Below are positions 23,120-30,606 of a DNA stretch of 50,890 nucleotides, one piece after another. The translations under genes were made by a program, and so were the position numbers. The notes under the pieces are model-generated. The model had not been told where the DNA came from. It saw only the letters and a program-made list of their open reading frames with translations, and did no database searches. Numbering within the stretch: the stretch's first letter is position 1; every line of letters begins with the position of its first letter. Location: IMG/VR virus record IMGVR_UViG_3300009509_000071, positions 1-50,890 of that record; one strand, given 5' to 3'. The DNA is from a virus.

Positions 23120-23620
23120 TTACATGCTCTCCAGTGAATAATCTCCCAGCTGGCCATCTGTACCTATTTCATAGTGAATATAGTTATAGTCTCCCAGTAA
23201 GCTTTTTTTGTCATCATCTTTGATTACATGCACGCCTACATATGCATAGCATGATGGCCTAAAATCGATCCTTATCTCAGCTACTACAGTGATATTTAAG
23301 AGATCACCTATTAAGCCCATATCAGCCCCATTACAGATAAATGATCCAGTATATATGCCGCCATCCTCATGTGGATTATAAATATAATCTGTACTGAGAT
23401 CACATTTTAATTCACTCTCTATACTCTCTTTTATGTTATTTACATAATCCTCTAATACTTTAAAATCATCTAAATATAATTTTTCAGCTATCTCATCAAT
23501 CATGAGATTATAAAAAGTCTCTATATCCATCTCACTATCATTATTTACGATCTTTACAAAATTATCATAACTAATGATCCCAGCCTCTACATTTTCTTTT
23601 AATTTTTCATAATTAATCAT
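23120..23620 (-). CDS. Acidic hypothetical protein, 166 aa
   Basis: Begins after boundary module 3. Acidic throughout (YLDDFKVLEDYVNNIKESIE), with a beta-rich C-terminal half (GLIGDLLNITVVAEIRIDFR). No family recognised. Confidence 0.6.
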   Translation of the reverse strand: MINYEKLKENVEAGIISYDNFVKIVNNDSEMDIETFYNLMIDEIAEKLYLDDFKVLEDYVNNIKESIESELKCDLSTDYIYNPHEDGGIYTGSFICNGADMGLIGDLLNITVVAEIRIDFRPSCYAYVGVHVIKDDDKKSLLGDYNYIHYEIGTDGQLGDYSLESM

Positions 23621-23626
23621 CTTTGA

Positions 23627-23702
23627 TCCTTTAATTTTTAATTTTAAGTATTTGATAAATACTCAATAATGGCCTCACTAAAGGCCACTATGAATATTTT
23701 TA
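23627..23702 (-). repeat. Cassette-boundary module 3
   Basis: Minus strand: TGGCCT/AGGCCA hairpin, TTATT, then AGTATTT/AAATACT hairpin and AAAGGATC before ATG. Confidence 0.75.
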
Positions 23703-23948
23703 ATCCTGATTATCCCAGCAGCTAAAACATCTCTTTGAGATAATTGATCCATCCTCATCCTCATAATTTTCCTTATAATCCTCATACCACTCATCTATAT
23801 CTCTAAACTCCCAGCTATTAACAAAATCTAATATATCCTCTTTAGTAAGATCACCTCTATTTTTACTAATAAAATCAGATACATCCTCATTAAAGCACCA
23901 CTTAAGATCAGTCTTATAATCCTCTTTAATCTCATTTGTATAATCCAT
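23700..23948 (-). CDS. Very acidic small protein, 82 aa
   Basis: About 25 Asp/Glu against about 10 Lys/Arg in 82 residues (IDEWYEDYKENYEDEDGS). It contains a CFSCW pair at the C-terminus. Composition resembles DNA-mimic or nuclease-inhibitor proteins; this is inference. Confidence 0.6.
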   Translation of the reverse strand: MDYTNEIKEDYKTDLKWCFNEDVSDFISKNRGDLTKEDILDFVNSWEFRDIDEWYEDYKENYEDEDGSIISKRCFSCWDNQD

Positions 23949-23949
23949 C

Positions 23950-24147
23950 TTAATTTCCTTTATTCACTAAATTGTTATATATCTCTAATCCATTTTCACT
24001 AAGCGTATCTACATCTAAAAAAGGGCTGGGCTTAAAATATTTTAATATCCCAGATAATCTCATATATTCTATACTACTTTGGCCACTATGATAATCTCTA
24101 AAATAAAGATAATATGCCTCTACAATATCCCATCTATCAAAATACAT
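23950..24147 (-). CDS. Small hypothetical protein, 65 aa
   Basis: Tyrosine-rich helical sequence (WDIVEAYYLYFRDYHSGQSS). Starts next to the stop of the gene before it, so it belongs to a three-gene cassette with its neighbours. Confidence 0.55.
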   Translation of the reverse strand: MYFDRWDIVEAYYLYFRDYHSGQSSIEYMRLSGILKYFKPSPFLDVDTLSENGLEIYNNLVNKGN

Positions 24148-24148
24148 C

Positions 24149-24535
24149 TTATACCGCCTCTATGATCTTATTTTCTGGTAAAGTACGCCCATTACGCTTA
24201 TGATTAATCAAGCGCCCTATATGAATAATATCCGCTGCATAATCTGTATTGATCCCATAATGATCAGAAAATTTTTCTACAGTAAGAAAATTATTAAAAT
24301 AATCCAGATAATAATCCTCAGTATTACAGGCTATTATGTTATTTAGTACGCTTAATACCTTTATATCATCAAAATGATCCAGTATAGTCTCTATGGCCTC
24401 TACTATCGAATATTTTTTGTTATACTCAAGCACATAAGATAAGCTACTGATCAGATATTGATCATCAAATGATACATGATCCCCAGTGTAGCTATATTCT
24501 ATCCCACTATATTTTTTTGTTATATATTGCAGCAT
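24149..24535 (-). CDS. Hypothetical protein, 128 aa
   Basis: First gene after boundary module 4 (AAAGGGG upstream). The C-terminus FLTVEKFSDHYGINTDYAAD may be an HTH, followed by GRLINHKRNGRTLPEN. A DNA-binding role is possible but weakly supported. Confidence 0.55.
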   Translation of the reverse strand: MLQYITKKYSGIEYSYTGDHVSFDDQYLISSLSYVLEYNKKYSIVEAIETILDHFDDIKVLSVLNNIIACNTEDYYLDYFNNFLTVEKFSDHYGINTDYAADIIHIGRLINHKRNGRTLPENKIIEAV

Positions 24536-24540
24536 TTAAG

Positions 24541-24616
24541 CCCCTTTAATTTTTAAATTTGAATATTTGAAAAATACTCAAAAATGGGATCATAAAATCC
24601 CACTATGAATATTTTT
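24541..24616 (-). repeat. Cassette-boundary module 4
   Basis: Minus strand: TGGGAT/ATCCCA hairpin followed by TTTTT, then TGAGTATTT/AAATATTCA hairpin (one G-T pair) and AAAGGGG before ATG. The T-run makes this the most terminator-like copy. Confidence 0.75.
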
Positions 24617-24884
24617 AGATCATTTTTACGATAATTTTTCTATACTCATCCCCAGTCATACTCTTATTTATGATCCCTTTAATACTCTCTATTTGATCCC
24701 TTATTTGATCCAGTAACTTATACATATTATTTATATCTTTAGAAACGATATATCTAATCCCACTATGACTTTTTTCATGATCTTTTTTTTCACTCTCTAT
24801 AGCTGCATTAATAATTTTTCTTTTATGCATCTCTTCATCCACTAAATAACAATATGATCCTACTAATGATAATTTATCCATCAT
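24615..24884 (-). CDS. Helical small protein, 89 aa
   Basis: ATG overlaps the previous stop (ATGA) with AGGGGC upstream. Helical and charged (NMYKLLDQIRDQIESIKGII). Unknown. Confidence 0.55.
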   Translation of the reverse strand: MMDKLSLVGSYCYLVDEEMHKRKIINAAIESEKKDHEKSHSGIRYIVSKDINNMYKLLDQIRDQIESIKGIINKSMTGDEYRKIIVKMI

Positions 24885-25051
24885 AAGCCCCTAAACTGCA
24901 AATTTGCATATTTATTTGTAAAGTATGCTATAGAGTGACTATGCCAAGCTATAGCCTTATTTTTATCATTTGTAACCACTGGATCATGTAAAGATGCATT
25001 ACTGCAAAAAACATATTGCCAAGCCCCATTTATAAACACTTGCATTTTCAT
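24881..25051 (-). CDS. Small hypothetical protein, 56 aa
   Basis: ATG at 25051 overlaps the end of the gene before it; GGGGC lies upstream. Contains MQVFINGAWQYVFCSNASLH and AIAWHSHSIAYF. Overlaps at both ends support a true gene. Confidence 0.55.
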   Translation of the reverse strand: MKMQVFINGAWQYVFCSNASLHDPVVTNDKNKAIAWHSHSIAYFTNKYANLQFRGL

Positions 25052-25569
25052 AATAAGCCCCTTATTTGATCCACAAATAACCTACTATCTTTAAATGCAT
25101 TTACTCCTATATAATTTTCACTAACACTATCTATAAAGCTATACCAAAATTTATTTTCTACTATCGATACACTACAGATAACATCCTCTTTATTTATAGC
25201 CGCTGGGATCATTTTGTCTATTATTAGATAAATATTGCCTCTATATTTTAAGGCCTCTATAGATAGATCGTTACCATTAAAATTAAGATCACATTTGATC
25301 ATCTCTTTTTTACTCATGTTTTTAATTTTTTCAGTAGCTACAATATCTTTTAAAACTACAATAAAGCTATAAAAAACATTATCATCTTTATCTATCTCAT
25401 AGTCACTATTAAAGGCCTCTTTATTATCTTTATATTGACTATAAAGCCCCTCTATATAATCAATATAATTAATCTCATTTTTAAACAAATGAGTCTCTAT
25501 ATAATAACCATCCTCTATGATCTTATAAGCCCTTTTTTTACGATCCACTAATAAGCTATAATCTATCAT
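25048..25569 (-). CDS. Hypothetical protein, 173 aa
   Basis: First gene after boundary module 5. Acidic, mixed alpha/beta (YIDYIEGLYSQYKDNKEAFN). No recognisable motif. Confidence 0.55.
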   Translation of the reverse strand: MIDYSLLVDRKKRAYKIIEDGYYIETHLFKNEINYIDYIEGLYSQYKDNKEAFNSDYEIDKDDNVFYSFIVVLKDIVATEKIKNMSKKEMIKCDLNFNGNDLSIEALKYRGNIYLIIDKMIPAAINKEDVICSVSIVENKFWYSFIDSVSENYIGVNAFKDSRLFVDQIRGLL

Positions 25570-25574
25570 TTTTA

Positions 25575-25655
25575 ATACCTTTATGTTTAAATTTAAGCAT
25601 TTAATAAATACTTAATAATGGGCTTAATAAAGCCCACTATAAATATTTATAGATA
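25575..25655 (-). repeat. Cassette-boundary module 5
   Basis: Minus strand: perfect palindrome CTATAAATATTTATAG, then TGGGCTT/AAGCCCA hairpin with ATTATT, then TTAAGTATTT/AAATGCTTAA hairpin (one T-G pair) and AAAGG before ATG. Confidence 0.78.
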
Positions 25656-25955
25656 AATAATCTCATTTTGAAAAAAAGAGATAAATTCTATTTTTTCTTT
25701 ACGATCTGATCCATCCATATTGCAATAAAGATCAAGTGTAATTAATGCATTATTTTTATATACTTGCCAAGCATAAGCCCCTGTAATATAATTTTTTAGA
25801 TGATTAGATAAATATTTTTTAAGATCATAAATTGACTTTTTTATCTTATATTCATCTGAGATATTATTATTTAAAAATTCATAGATAATTACATCTTTAA
25901 ACATAAGCTTATTATCTTTAATTTTTAAGCCTTTATATATAGTCTGATCACTCAT
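25647..25955 (-). CDS. Hypothetical protein, 102 aa
   Basis: First gene after boundary module 6. Lysine- and asparagine-rich alpha/beta sequence (YKGLKIKDNKLMFKDVIIYE). Unknown. Confidence 0.55.
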   Translation of the reverse strand: MSDQTIYKGLKIKDNKLMFKDVIIYEFLNNNISDEYKIKKSIYDLKKYLSNHLKNYITGAYAWQVYKNNALITLDLYCNMDGSDRKEKIEFISFFQNEIIYL

Positions 25956-25960
25956 TATGC

Positions 25961-26035
25961 AGCCTTTATTTTTAAATTTAAGTAACTAAAATTACTTAAT
26001 AAAGTGATCCTGATCGATCACTCTATAAATAATTA
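25961..26035 (-). repeat. Cassette-boundary module 6
   Basis: Minus strand: AGTGATC/GATCACT hairpin, TTATT, then TTAAGTAA/TTACTTAA hairpin and AAAGG before ATG. Confidence 0.78.
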
Positions 26036-26212
26036 ATTTAATATGCTATGCTTTACAATATGATTATTATTAATAATCTCTATTTTAAGATCGTTTCTAT
26101 CTTTATTAATCATTTTTATATAGCCCTTTTTTAAATAGTCATTTAATAAGGCCGCCTTTACATGATCTAATATAACCTTATTTTTAAGGCCTTTAATACT
26201 TAATAAAGTCAT
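26033..26212 (-). CDS. Small basic protein, 59 aa, related to the 28-aa ORF beside it
   Basis: ATG at 26212 follows AAGGGGATCAAA. The segment NDYLKKGYIKMINKDRNDLK resembles LNYYIKKGCITCKDINDLK in the adjacent short ORF. Both begin MTL and share the same ribosome-site sequence. This looks like a tandem duplication with deletion. Confidence 0.5.
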   Translation of the reverse strand: MTLLSIKGLKNKVILDHVKAALLNDYLKKGYIKMINKDRNDLKIEIINNNHIVKHSILN

Positions 26213-26295
26213 TTTGATCCCCTTTTAAGATCGTTTATATCCTTGCAAGTAATGCAGCCCTTTTTTATGTAGTAATTTAATTGTATTAAAGTCAT
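26209..26295 (-). CDS. Very small ORF, 28 aa, truncated duplicate
   Basis: ATG at 26295 follows AAAGGGATCAAA, and the stop overlaps the next ATG. Sequence related to the neighbouring 59-residue protein. It may be a remnant or a real micropeptide. Confidence 0.4.
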   Translation of the reverse strand: MTLIQLNYYIKKGCITCKDINDLKRGSK

Positions 26296-26298
26296 TTT

Positions 26299-26375
26299 GA
26301 TCCCTTTAAATTTTTAATTTAAGTATTTATTTAATACTTAATAAGAGGCTGCAGCCCAGCCCCATATAAATATTA
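26299..26375 (-). repeat. Cassette-boundary module 7
   Basis: Minus strand: GGCTG/CAGCC hairpin with CTTATT, then TTAAGTATT/AATACTTAA hairpin and AAAGGG before ATG. Confidence 0.75.
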
Positions 26376-26567
26376 ATATTCACTAATCAAATTAAGATCA
26401 GTGATCCCCTCTTCATCATAATAATCCCAGCCTATAGAATATACATTTCCAGTAATGCTATATAATTTTTCACCATCTGGAGATATTGCATAATCATGTT
26501 TAGTCACTGCATAAACGATCCCATACGCTGCAGCATCTTTTTTGATCTGATCTTTTATTGCATCCAT
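26373..26567 (-). CDS. Small acidic protein, 64 aa
   Basis: GGGG seven bases before ATG. Sequence YSIGWDYYDEEGITDLNLIS at the C-terminus is acidic and aromatic. Unknown. Confidence 0.55.
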   Translation of the reverse strand: MDAIKDQIKKDAAAYGIVYAVTKHDYAISPDGEKLYSITGNVYSIGWDYYDEEGITDLNLISEY

Positions 26568-26569
26568 AC

Positions 26570-26686
26570 TTAAGCCCCTGTATTAATAAGAGTAATTATA
26601 AATGCAGCCGCTGCAGCTATAGAGATAATAAGCCCCATATTAAGAGGCGCTTTATTTTCTTTAGATAGATTAGAATAAGTGATCAT
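26570..26686 (-). CDS. Single-span membrane peptide, 38 aa
   Basis: ATG at 26686 follows AAAGGGGATCA. One hydrophobic segment (MGLIISIAAAAAFIITLI) after a polar N-terminus. It precedes the acidic 64-residue protein in one cassette. Possible membrane effector. Confidence 0.5.
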   Translation of the reverse strand: MITYSNLSKENKAPLNMGLIISIAAAAAFIITLINTGA

Positions 26687-26688
26687 TT

Positions 26689-26769
26689 GATCCCCTTTAA
26701 TTTTAAATTTAAGTCACTGTAAATAAGCGCTTAATAAAGGGCTACAATATAGCCCTCTATAAATGCTTA
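26689..26769 (-). repeat. Cassette-boundary module 8
   Basis: Minus strand: AGGGCTA/TAGCCCT hairpin, TTATT, then a shorter TTAAG/CTTAA hairpin and AAAGGGG before ATG. It is the promoter-proximal copy. Confidence 0.72.
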
Positions 26770-27066
26770 AAATGCCTGTATAATAAAGGCCTCTTTATTT
26801 ACTGGTATTAAGATCGTATTATTTTCTATATCCTCTAAAGTCTCATACTCTTCACCATACTCAGACTGAAACGCCTCTAAATTATCATACTCAGTAAAGT
26901 CACAACATAGCGCTATAACATCTAACTCCATTTGTGTATCTGATCCCTCTTCATACTCTTCGATCCAAGCAAATAAAGCCTTTAATCCCTCATAAGAAAA
27001 TTGATCCCCACGCCCCATATTATTAAATGCCTGTATAAAGTCATACTCATTAACTGTATTTATCAT
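26767..27066 (-). CDS. Highly acidic protein of a widespread phage/plasmid family
   Basis: A 99-residue protein with about 23 Asp/Glu and only 3 Lys/Arg. The pattern NEYDFIQAFNNMGRGDQFSY, EGLKALFAWIEEYEE and LDVIALCCDFTEY is one I recognise from many phages and plasmids, without a proven function. It is the first gene after the repressor-controlled promoter. Charge and position fit an immediate-early anti-defence or DNA-mimic protein, as inference. Confidence 0.65.
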   Translation of the reverse strand: MINTVNEYDFIQAFNNMGRGDQFSYEGLKALFAWIEEYEEGSDTQMELDVIALCCDFTEYDNLEAFQSEYGEEYETLEDIENNTILIPVNKEAFIIQAF

Positions 27067-27124
27067 TTGTTACCCTTTAAATGTTTAATTTGATCAAGTG
27101 ATCATCATCTCTTAATCTATATAT

Positions 27125-27175
27125 ATTATAGTACAATTTGTGTATAAAGTCAATAGTTTATATACAATTTGTGTA
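27125..27175 (-). promoter_or_regulatory. Cassette-block promoter with two operators
   Basis: Minus strand TTGACT (27153-27148), 17 bp, TATAAT (27130-27125). The 17-base sequence TACAATTTGTGTATAAA occurs twice (27132-27148 and 27163-27179), with the operator core TACACAAATTGTA in each. One copy lies in the spacer and one upstream, 31 bp apart, suggesting cooperative repression. Confidence 0.8.
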
Positions 27176-27179
27176 TAAA

Positions 27180-27591
27180 ATATGATCTTTTTTTTACAAT
27201 ATGCAAGTATAAAAAATATCTCATGATCATCTGATCCCATCCCATCCCATCCCAGCCGCTGCAGCATCATCCCAGCATCTGAGAGGATCACGCCCAGCCC
27301 ATCCAAGCCGCTGCAGCATCCAAGCATATGCAGCCCACTGGATTAAAAAGGTACTGTCCAGCGTTTTTCAAGGCCACAGGGATCAGCGTAGCCCCGATTT
27401 CTTTGTCTCGTTCATGTTTTTTTGCGGTTATCCACACCGATATAGAAATTCGCCCATATATATACTATATATGCGATCCATAATTATCTTGATATTTGGC
27501 ATATTTATCATGAACTTTAGTACACCATGTTATAACTAGTTGTAAAATACAAAAAATAAGGAACTATAGTTCACTTTTTCATAAAATATGC
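27180..27591. other. Intergenic cos/terminase-binding candidate region
   Basis: No convincing gene. The stretch 27233-27320 is GC-rich in an AT-rich genome. It contains four tandem ATCCC units and a 15-bp direct repeat AGCCGCTGCAGCATC (27254-27268 and 27306-27320). Downstream lie a TTATCCACA DnaA-type box (27428-27436) and the inverted repeat CATATATA/TATATATG (27455-27473). Position just before the small terminase gene matches lambda cos. Confidence 0.45.
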
Positions 27592-27597
27592 TATAAT
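27570..27597 (+). promoter_or_regulatory. Candidate late promoter
   Basis: TATAAT at 27592-27597 with a weak TTCACT at 27570-27575 (16 bp). The ATG at 27604 lies six bases past the -10, so the first gene would be leaderless as in the cro-like unit. Confidence 0.5.
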
Positions 27598-27603
27598 CAC
27601 CGC

Positions 27604-27819
27604 ATGAAATCCACAAAAAGTCTTACAACTACAAAGATTATTGCAAAAAGCTTTGGTAGTACACCCAGAAACATTCATAAGACATACAAGGCAAAAAAGC
27701 CAAACTCATTTCGTGTTCTGGAAGTGGGATCTTACATGATGGAACATAATGTCACAAATGAAGAGATCGAGGCGGCAGTAGATTTTATACTCAAGATGAG
27801 GGAGATATATGGCAAGTAA
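27604..27819 (+). CDS. Small HTH protein before terminase, 71 aa
   Basis: Basic N-terminus with an HTH-like stretch (TTTKIIAKSFGSTPRNIHKT) and a helical C-terminus. No Shine-Dalgarno site; ATG is at the predicted transcription start. It could be a terminase accessory or regulatory protein. The stop overlaps the small terminase start. Confidence 0.6.
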   Translation: MKSTKSLTTTKIIAKSFGSTPRNIHKTYKAKKPNSFRVLEVGSYMMEHNVTNEEIEAAVDFILKMREIYGK

Positions 27820-28528
27820 GATACACCAACTGGAAAGCGCACATCCGGACAAAAAGATCGTGGCTCATGAACTTTATGAGATCGATGGTGAGATTTTAGG
27901 CGGAAAGAAGTTTGTCTCAAGTGATATGAGCGTATCAGAGAGGCATATTACTGAGTGGGAAAAGAAAGGCTTTAAGGCATCACCACTATCATTGCCGAGA
28001 CTAAAGCTATACAACATAAAAGATCTCAGGAAGTGGCATAAAGATAATGTTGATCAGAAACAATCCAAGAGAAGAAACAGTGACATAATCGATGGCACAG
28101 AAGAGAAAGATGAGCATAACAAGTATGCGCACTTGCCTATCGATGAAGTTCCTCAAGTTGAAGCAATGCGAAGAAAGGAAATTGCTGCACTTAAAAAGCT
28201 ACTACTGCAGAATGATGAACTTGAGGGTAGATTAGTTCCGGCAGACGATCTGGATAGAGCAATGGCAGAACAAGCAGCTATGCACATATCAGACAAAATG
28301 AACGATGAGAAAACTCTTCCAACACTACTTGAGAACAAATCAGCAGAAGAGATCAGTGAACTTCTATATGAGCATAATCAGGAAAAAGTGAACATGCTCA
28401 AGAGGATAGTTCAGAAAGAGTTTGTGTGCGACAATACTCTCTATGACATCATATTTGAGATCTTGCTGAAACTGGAAGAGGATGTAAACCCAGATAAGAT
28501 CGTGGAGGCAATTCGTGGTCTTTCGTAA
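27809..28528 (+). CDS. Terminase small subunit (Nu1-like)
   Basis: A 239-residue protein. Residues 35-75 look like a Nu1-type winged HTH (SVSERHITEWEKKGFKASPL, then LKLYNIKDLRKWHKD). The C-terminal half (EAMRRKEIAALKKLLLQNDE, LEGRLVPADDLDRAMAEQAA) is the helical pattern typical of lambda-type small terminases. It precedes and overlaps the large subunit. It should recognise cos and recruit the motor. Confidence 0.75.
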   Translation: MASKIHQLESAHPDKKIVAHELYEIDGEILGGKKFVSSDMSVSERHITEWEKKGFKASPLSLPRLKLYNIKDLRKWHKDNVDQKQSKRRNSDIIDGTEEKDEHNKYAHLPIDEVPQVEAMRRKEIAALKKLLLQNDELEGRLVPADDLDRAMAEQAAMHISDKMNDEKTLPTLLENKSAEEISELLYEHNQEKVNMLKRIVQKEFVCDNTLYDIIFEILLKLEEDVNPDKIVEAIRGLS

Positions 28529-30527
28529 GGTAGGATACAGAACAATAAAGGCTTACCATCGTGAGCCAAGAATATCATCTCAAGAATGGGCAGAGAAGAA
28601 TATCGTTTTTAAGGGTACTGACATATCCCCAATAACAGGCCAGTTCAACTTGAAGTATTCGCCTCACCTTAGAAAGCTGCTTGACTTGTCTGATGTTCCA
28701 AGTGTTGCAAGGATGTTTGGAAAGTGGGCATCCCAGAGTGGTAAATCATTGTTTGAGATGATCGTAGCAGCAAAAAGACTCGATACTGATCCAACAAATG
28801 TTTTGATGATGTTCCCGATCAAAGATGACTTGCCTAAGTACCTAAGAATTAAGATCAATCCGGTCTTAAAGTGTATTCCTAAGCTATGGCAAAAGTTTGA
28901 GGACTTCAAAACTGATGAGGGCATCAGGATGAAAGATACAATCAAGCAGATTGCCGGAGGAAGTCTTATTGTATCCGGTGCTGGAGTCAAGGATAGAAAA
29001 TCACTTACTGTACCAATGCTTGTAGGTGATGAGATTGCAGAGTTTGACAAAGGTGCTTTCATGGAGGCAGAAGAGCGTTTAAAGTCATTCTCAAAGTTCT
29101 TCCCAAAAGCAATAGGTGTATCAACTATCGTGCATCCGGAAGATGAGATATGTACAAATCATGATAGCTGTAACTGTTTGATGGAATGGCAGTATCGATG
29201 CCCAAGCTGTAGTGATACATTTTTGGCCGGATCAAAGCATCTTAAGTGGATTAGCCTCAAGGATTATGCTGCAGAGCTTGGTGTAAAAGAGGAAAGCATA
29301 CCGAGACACAAGTATATTGAGAGAGCAATGGAGTCTGGTCATGTCGAGTGTCCGCATTGTGCATACAAGATCGATACGCATGAAAAAGATGATATGGTGA
29401 TCAATGGCGGCATGGAATGGGTAGTGGTTGAGGGCGAAGAGCCATCGACTTCATATGGATTTAGTATGAACTCACTTGGAAGCTACTTTGTTACATATGG
29501 CCAGATCATCGATGCGATCATTAAGGCAGATGGTGATGAGATTAAGCTTGACAAGATCTATCGTGGATGGTTTAATGAGTTTTATGAAGAGAAGCAAGAG
29601 AACAAAACTACTCCAAGTGATCTACTGCAGCTTGGAAATGGATTAAAAGAGTTTGTAGTTCCAAATGATACTGTGGCGATGTATATGGGAGTGGATACCC
29701 AAAAGGATCACTTCTGGGCAAAGATAGTTGCTTTTGAATATGGAATGAAGCGGCATACTATATGGGCTGGAAGATTAGAGGACTTCAAATCGATTGTAGA
29801 TCTTATGGAGCGCACTTGGTATAGAGAAAATGGAAGCGTGTACAGACAGGGTATCAGGCGTATGGGTATCGACTATCAGGGATATGTCAAAAAAGAGACT
29901 GTATTTAACGATGAGACAAACAAAGAAGAGGCTATAGAGATCGTGAACAGGCCTCAAGAAGTAAAAGATTTCGTGTTTGAGTTTTCTGAGTATTGGGGTA
30001 GGGATGGTGAGCATGAGAGGATTTATGCTACAAGAGGTCATGAGTTCTTACCAAACGATGAGCCATTCGCTTTTACATCTACAAACCTTACAGCAAATAA
30101 CTACAAAGATACAAGAAAAGTGAAAGTTATGAAGCTTGGAACTGTATCGTTGAAGCTCACACTAATGCAAGCATTGTACCGGACTATTGAGAAGATCAAT
30201 GCAAGCGAAACTGATACTGCATATGATTATGATGTTAGGCTTATGTACATAAACCAAGATATTGTAGATAGGTTATCAAACGCAGATACTTTAACATCTG
30301 AGGCGTACATTAACCAAATGACATCGGAAGTATATACATACCCTTTGGATGCAAGAGGGAACAAAAAAGACAGAAAGAGTTTTGTTCAAGTTAAGAAAGA
30401 TAACCACTTACTTGACTGTGGAGCGATTTGCGAGGCACTTGCTCAATTAGACAATATTGCATCTCTGAAAAAGCCAGTAGATGAGTCTCCAGAGAAGAGG
30501 TTTAGTGTATCAAGAAGTCTTATGTAA
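28515..30527 (+). CDS. Terminase large subunit (lambda GpA family)
   Basis: A 670-residue protein from GTG. The ATPase has an adenine/Walker A region KWASQSGKSLFEM and Walker B MLVGDEIAEFD. A zinc-binding insert shows CPSC and CPHC pairs. The nuclease domain begins at YMGVDTQKDHFWAKI. These features and length (lambda gpA 641) fit the GpA family. It cuts concatemers, probably at cos, and drives packaging into the procapsid. Confidence 0.93.
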   Translation: MVFRKVGYRTIKAYHREPRISSQEWAEKNIVFKGTDISPITGQFNLKYSPHLRKLLDLSDVPSVARMFGKWASQSGKSLFEMIVAAKRLDTDPTNVLMMFPIKDDLPKYLRIKINPVLKCIPKLWQKFEDFKTDEGIRMKDTIKQIAGGSLIVSGAGVKDRKSLTVPMLVGDEIAEFDKGAFMEAEERLKSFSKFFPKAIGVSTIVHPEDEICTNHDSCNCLMEWQYRCPSCSDTFLAGSKHLKWISLKDYAAELGVKEESIPRHKYIERAMESGHVECPHCAYKIDTHEKDDMVINGGMEWVVVEGEEPSTSYGFSMNSLGSYFVTYGQIIDAIIKADGDEIKLDKIYRGWFNEFYEEKQENKTTPSDLLQLGNGLKEFVVPNDTVAMYMGVDTQKDHFWAKIVAFEYGMKRHTIWAGRLEDFKSIVDLMERTWYRENGSVYRQGIRRMGIDYQGYVKKETVFNDETNKEEAIEIVNRPQEVKDFVFEFSEYWGRDGEHERIYATRGHEFLPNDEPFAFTSTNLTANNYKDTRKVKVMKLGTVSLKLTLMQALYRTIEKINASETDTAYDYDVRLMYINQDIVDRLSNADTLTSEAYINQMTSEVYTYPLDARGNKKDRKSFVQVKKDNHLLDCGAICEALAQLDNIASLKKPVDESPEKRFSVSRSLM

Positions 30528-30546
30528 AATATCACTTGTAGGGCTT

Positions 30547-30571
30547 GCTTTGGCATATTAAGCATCAAAGC
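30547..30571. terminator. Hairpin between terminase and reversed moron
   Basis: GCTTTG (30547-30552) pairs with CAAAGC (30566-30571), extended by GGG/CCC. It lacks a T-run, so it may slow polymerase in either direction or protect ends of the convergent messages. Confidence 0.4.
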
Positions 30572-30606
30572 CCCACACAATAATCATCTTTCAATTCAAT
30601 TTAAAC

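Noticed and set aside
22560-27066. CRISPR array suggested by regularly spaced repeats
   Set aside because: The repeats are variable in sequence, 70-80 bases long, irregularly spaced, and separated by coding genes with ribosome sites.
27112-27327. 71-residue minus-strand ORF over the GC-rich repeats
   Set aside because: No ribosome site, low-complexity translation caused by the ATCCC repeats, and it overlaps the cassette promoter and both operators.
27428-27436. TTATCCACA as evidence of a DnaA-dependent replication origin
   Set aside because: Only one perfect box is present, without iterons or a clear unwinding region; lambda-like initiators bind their own sites.
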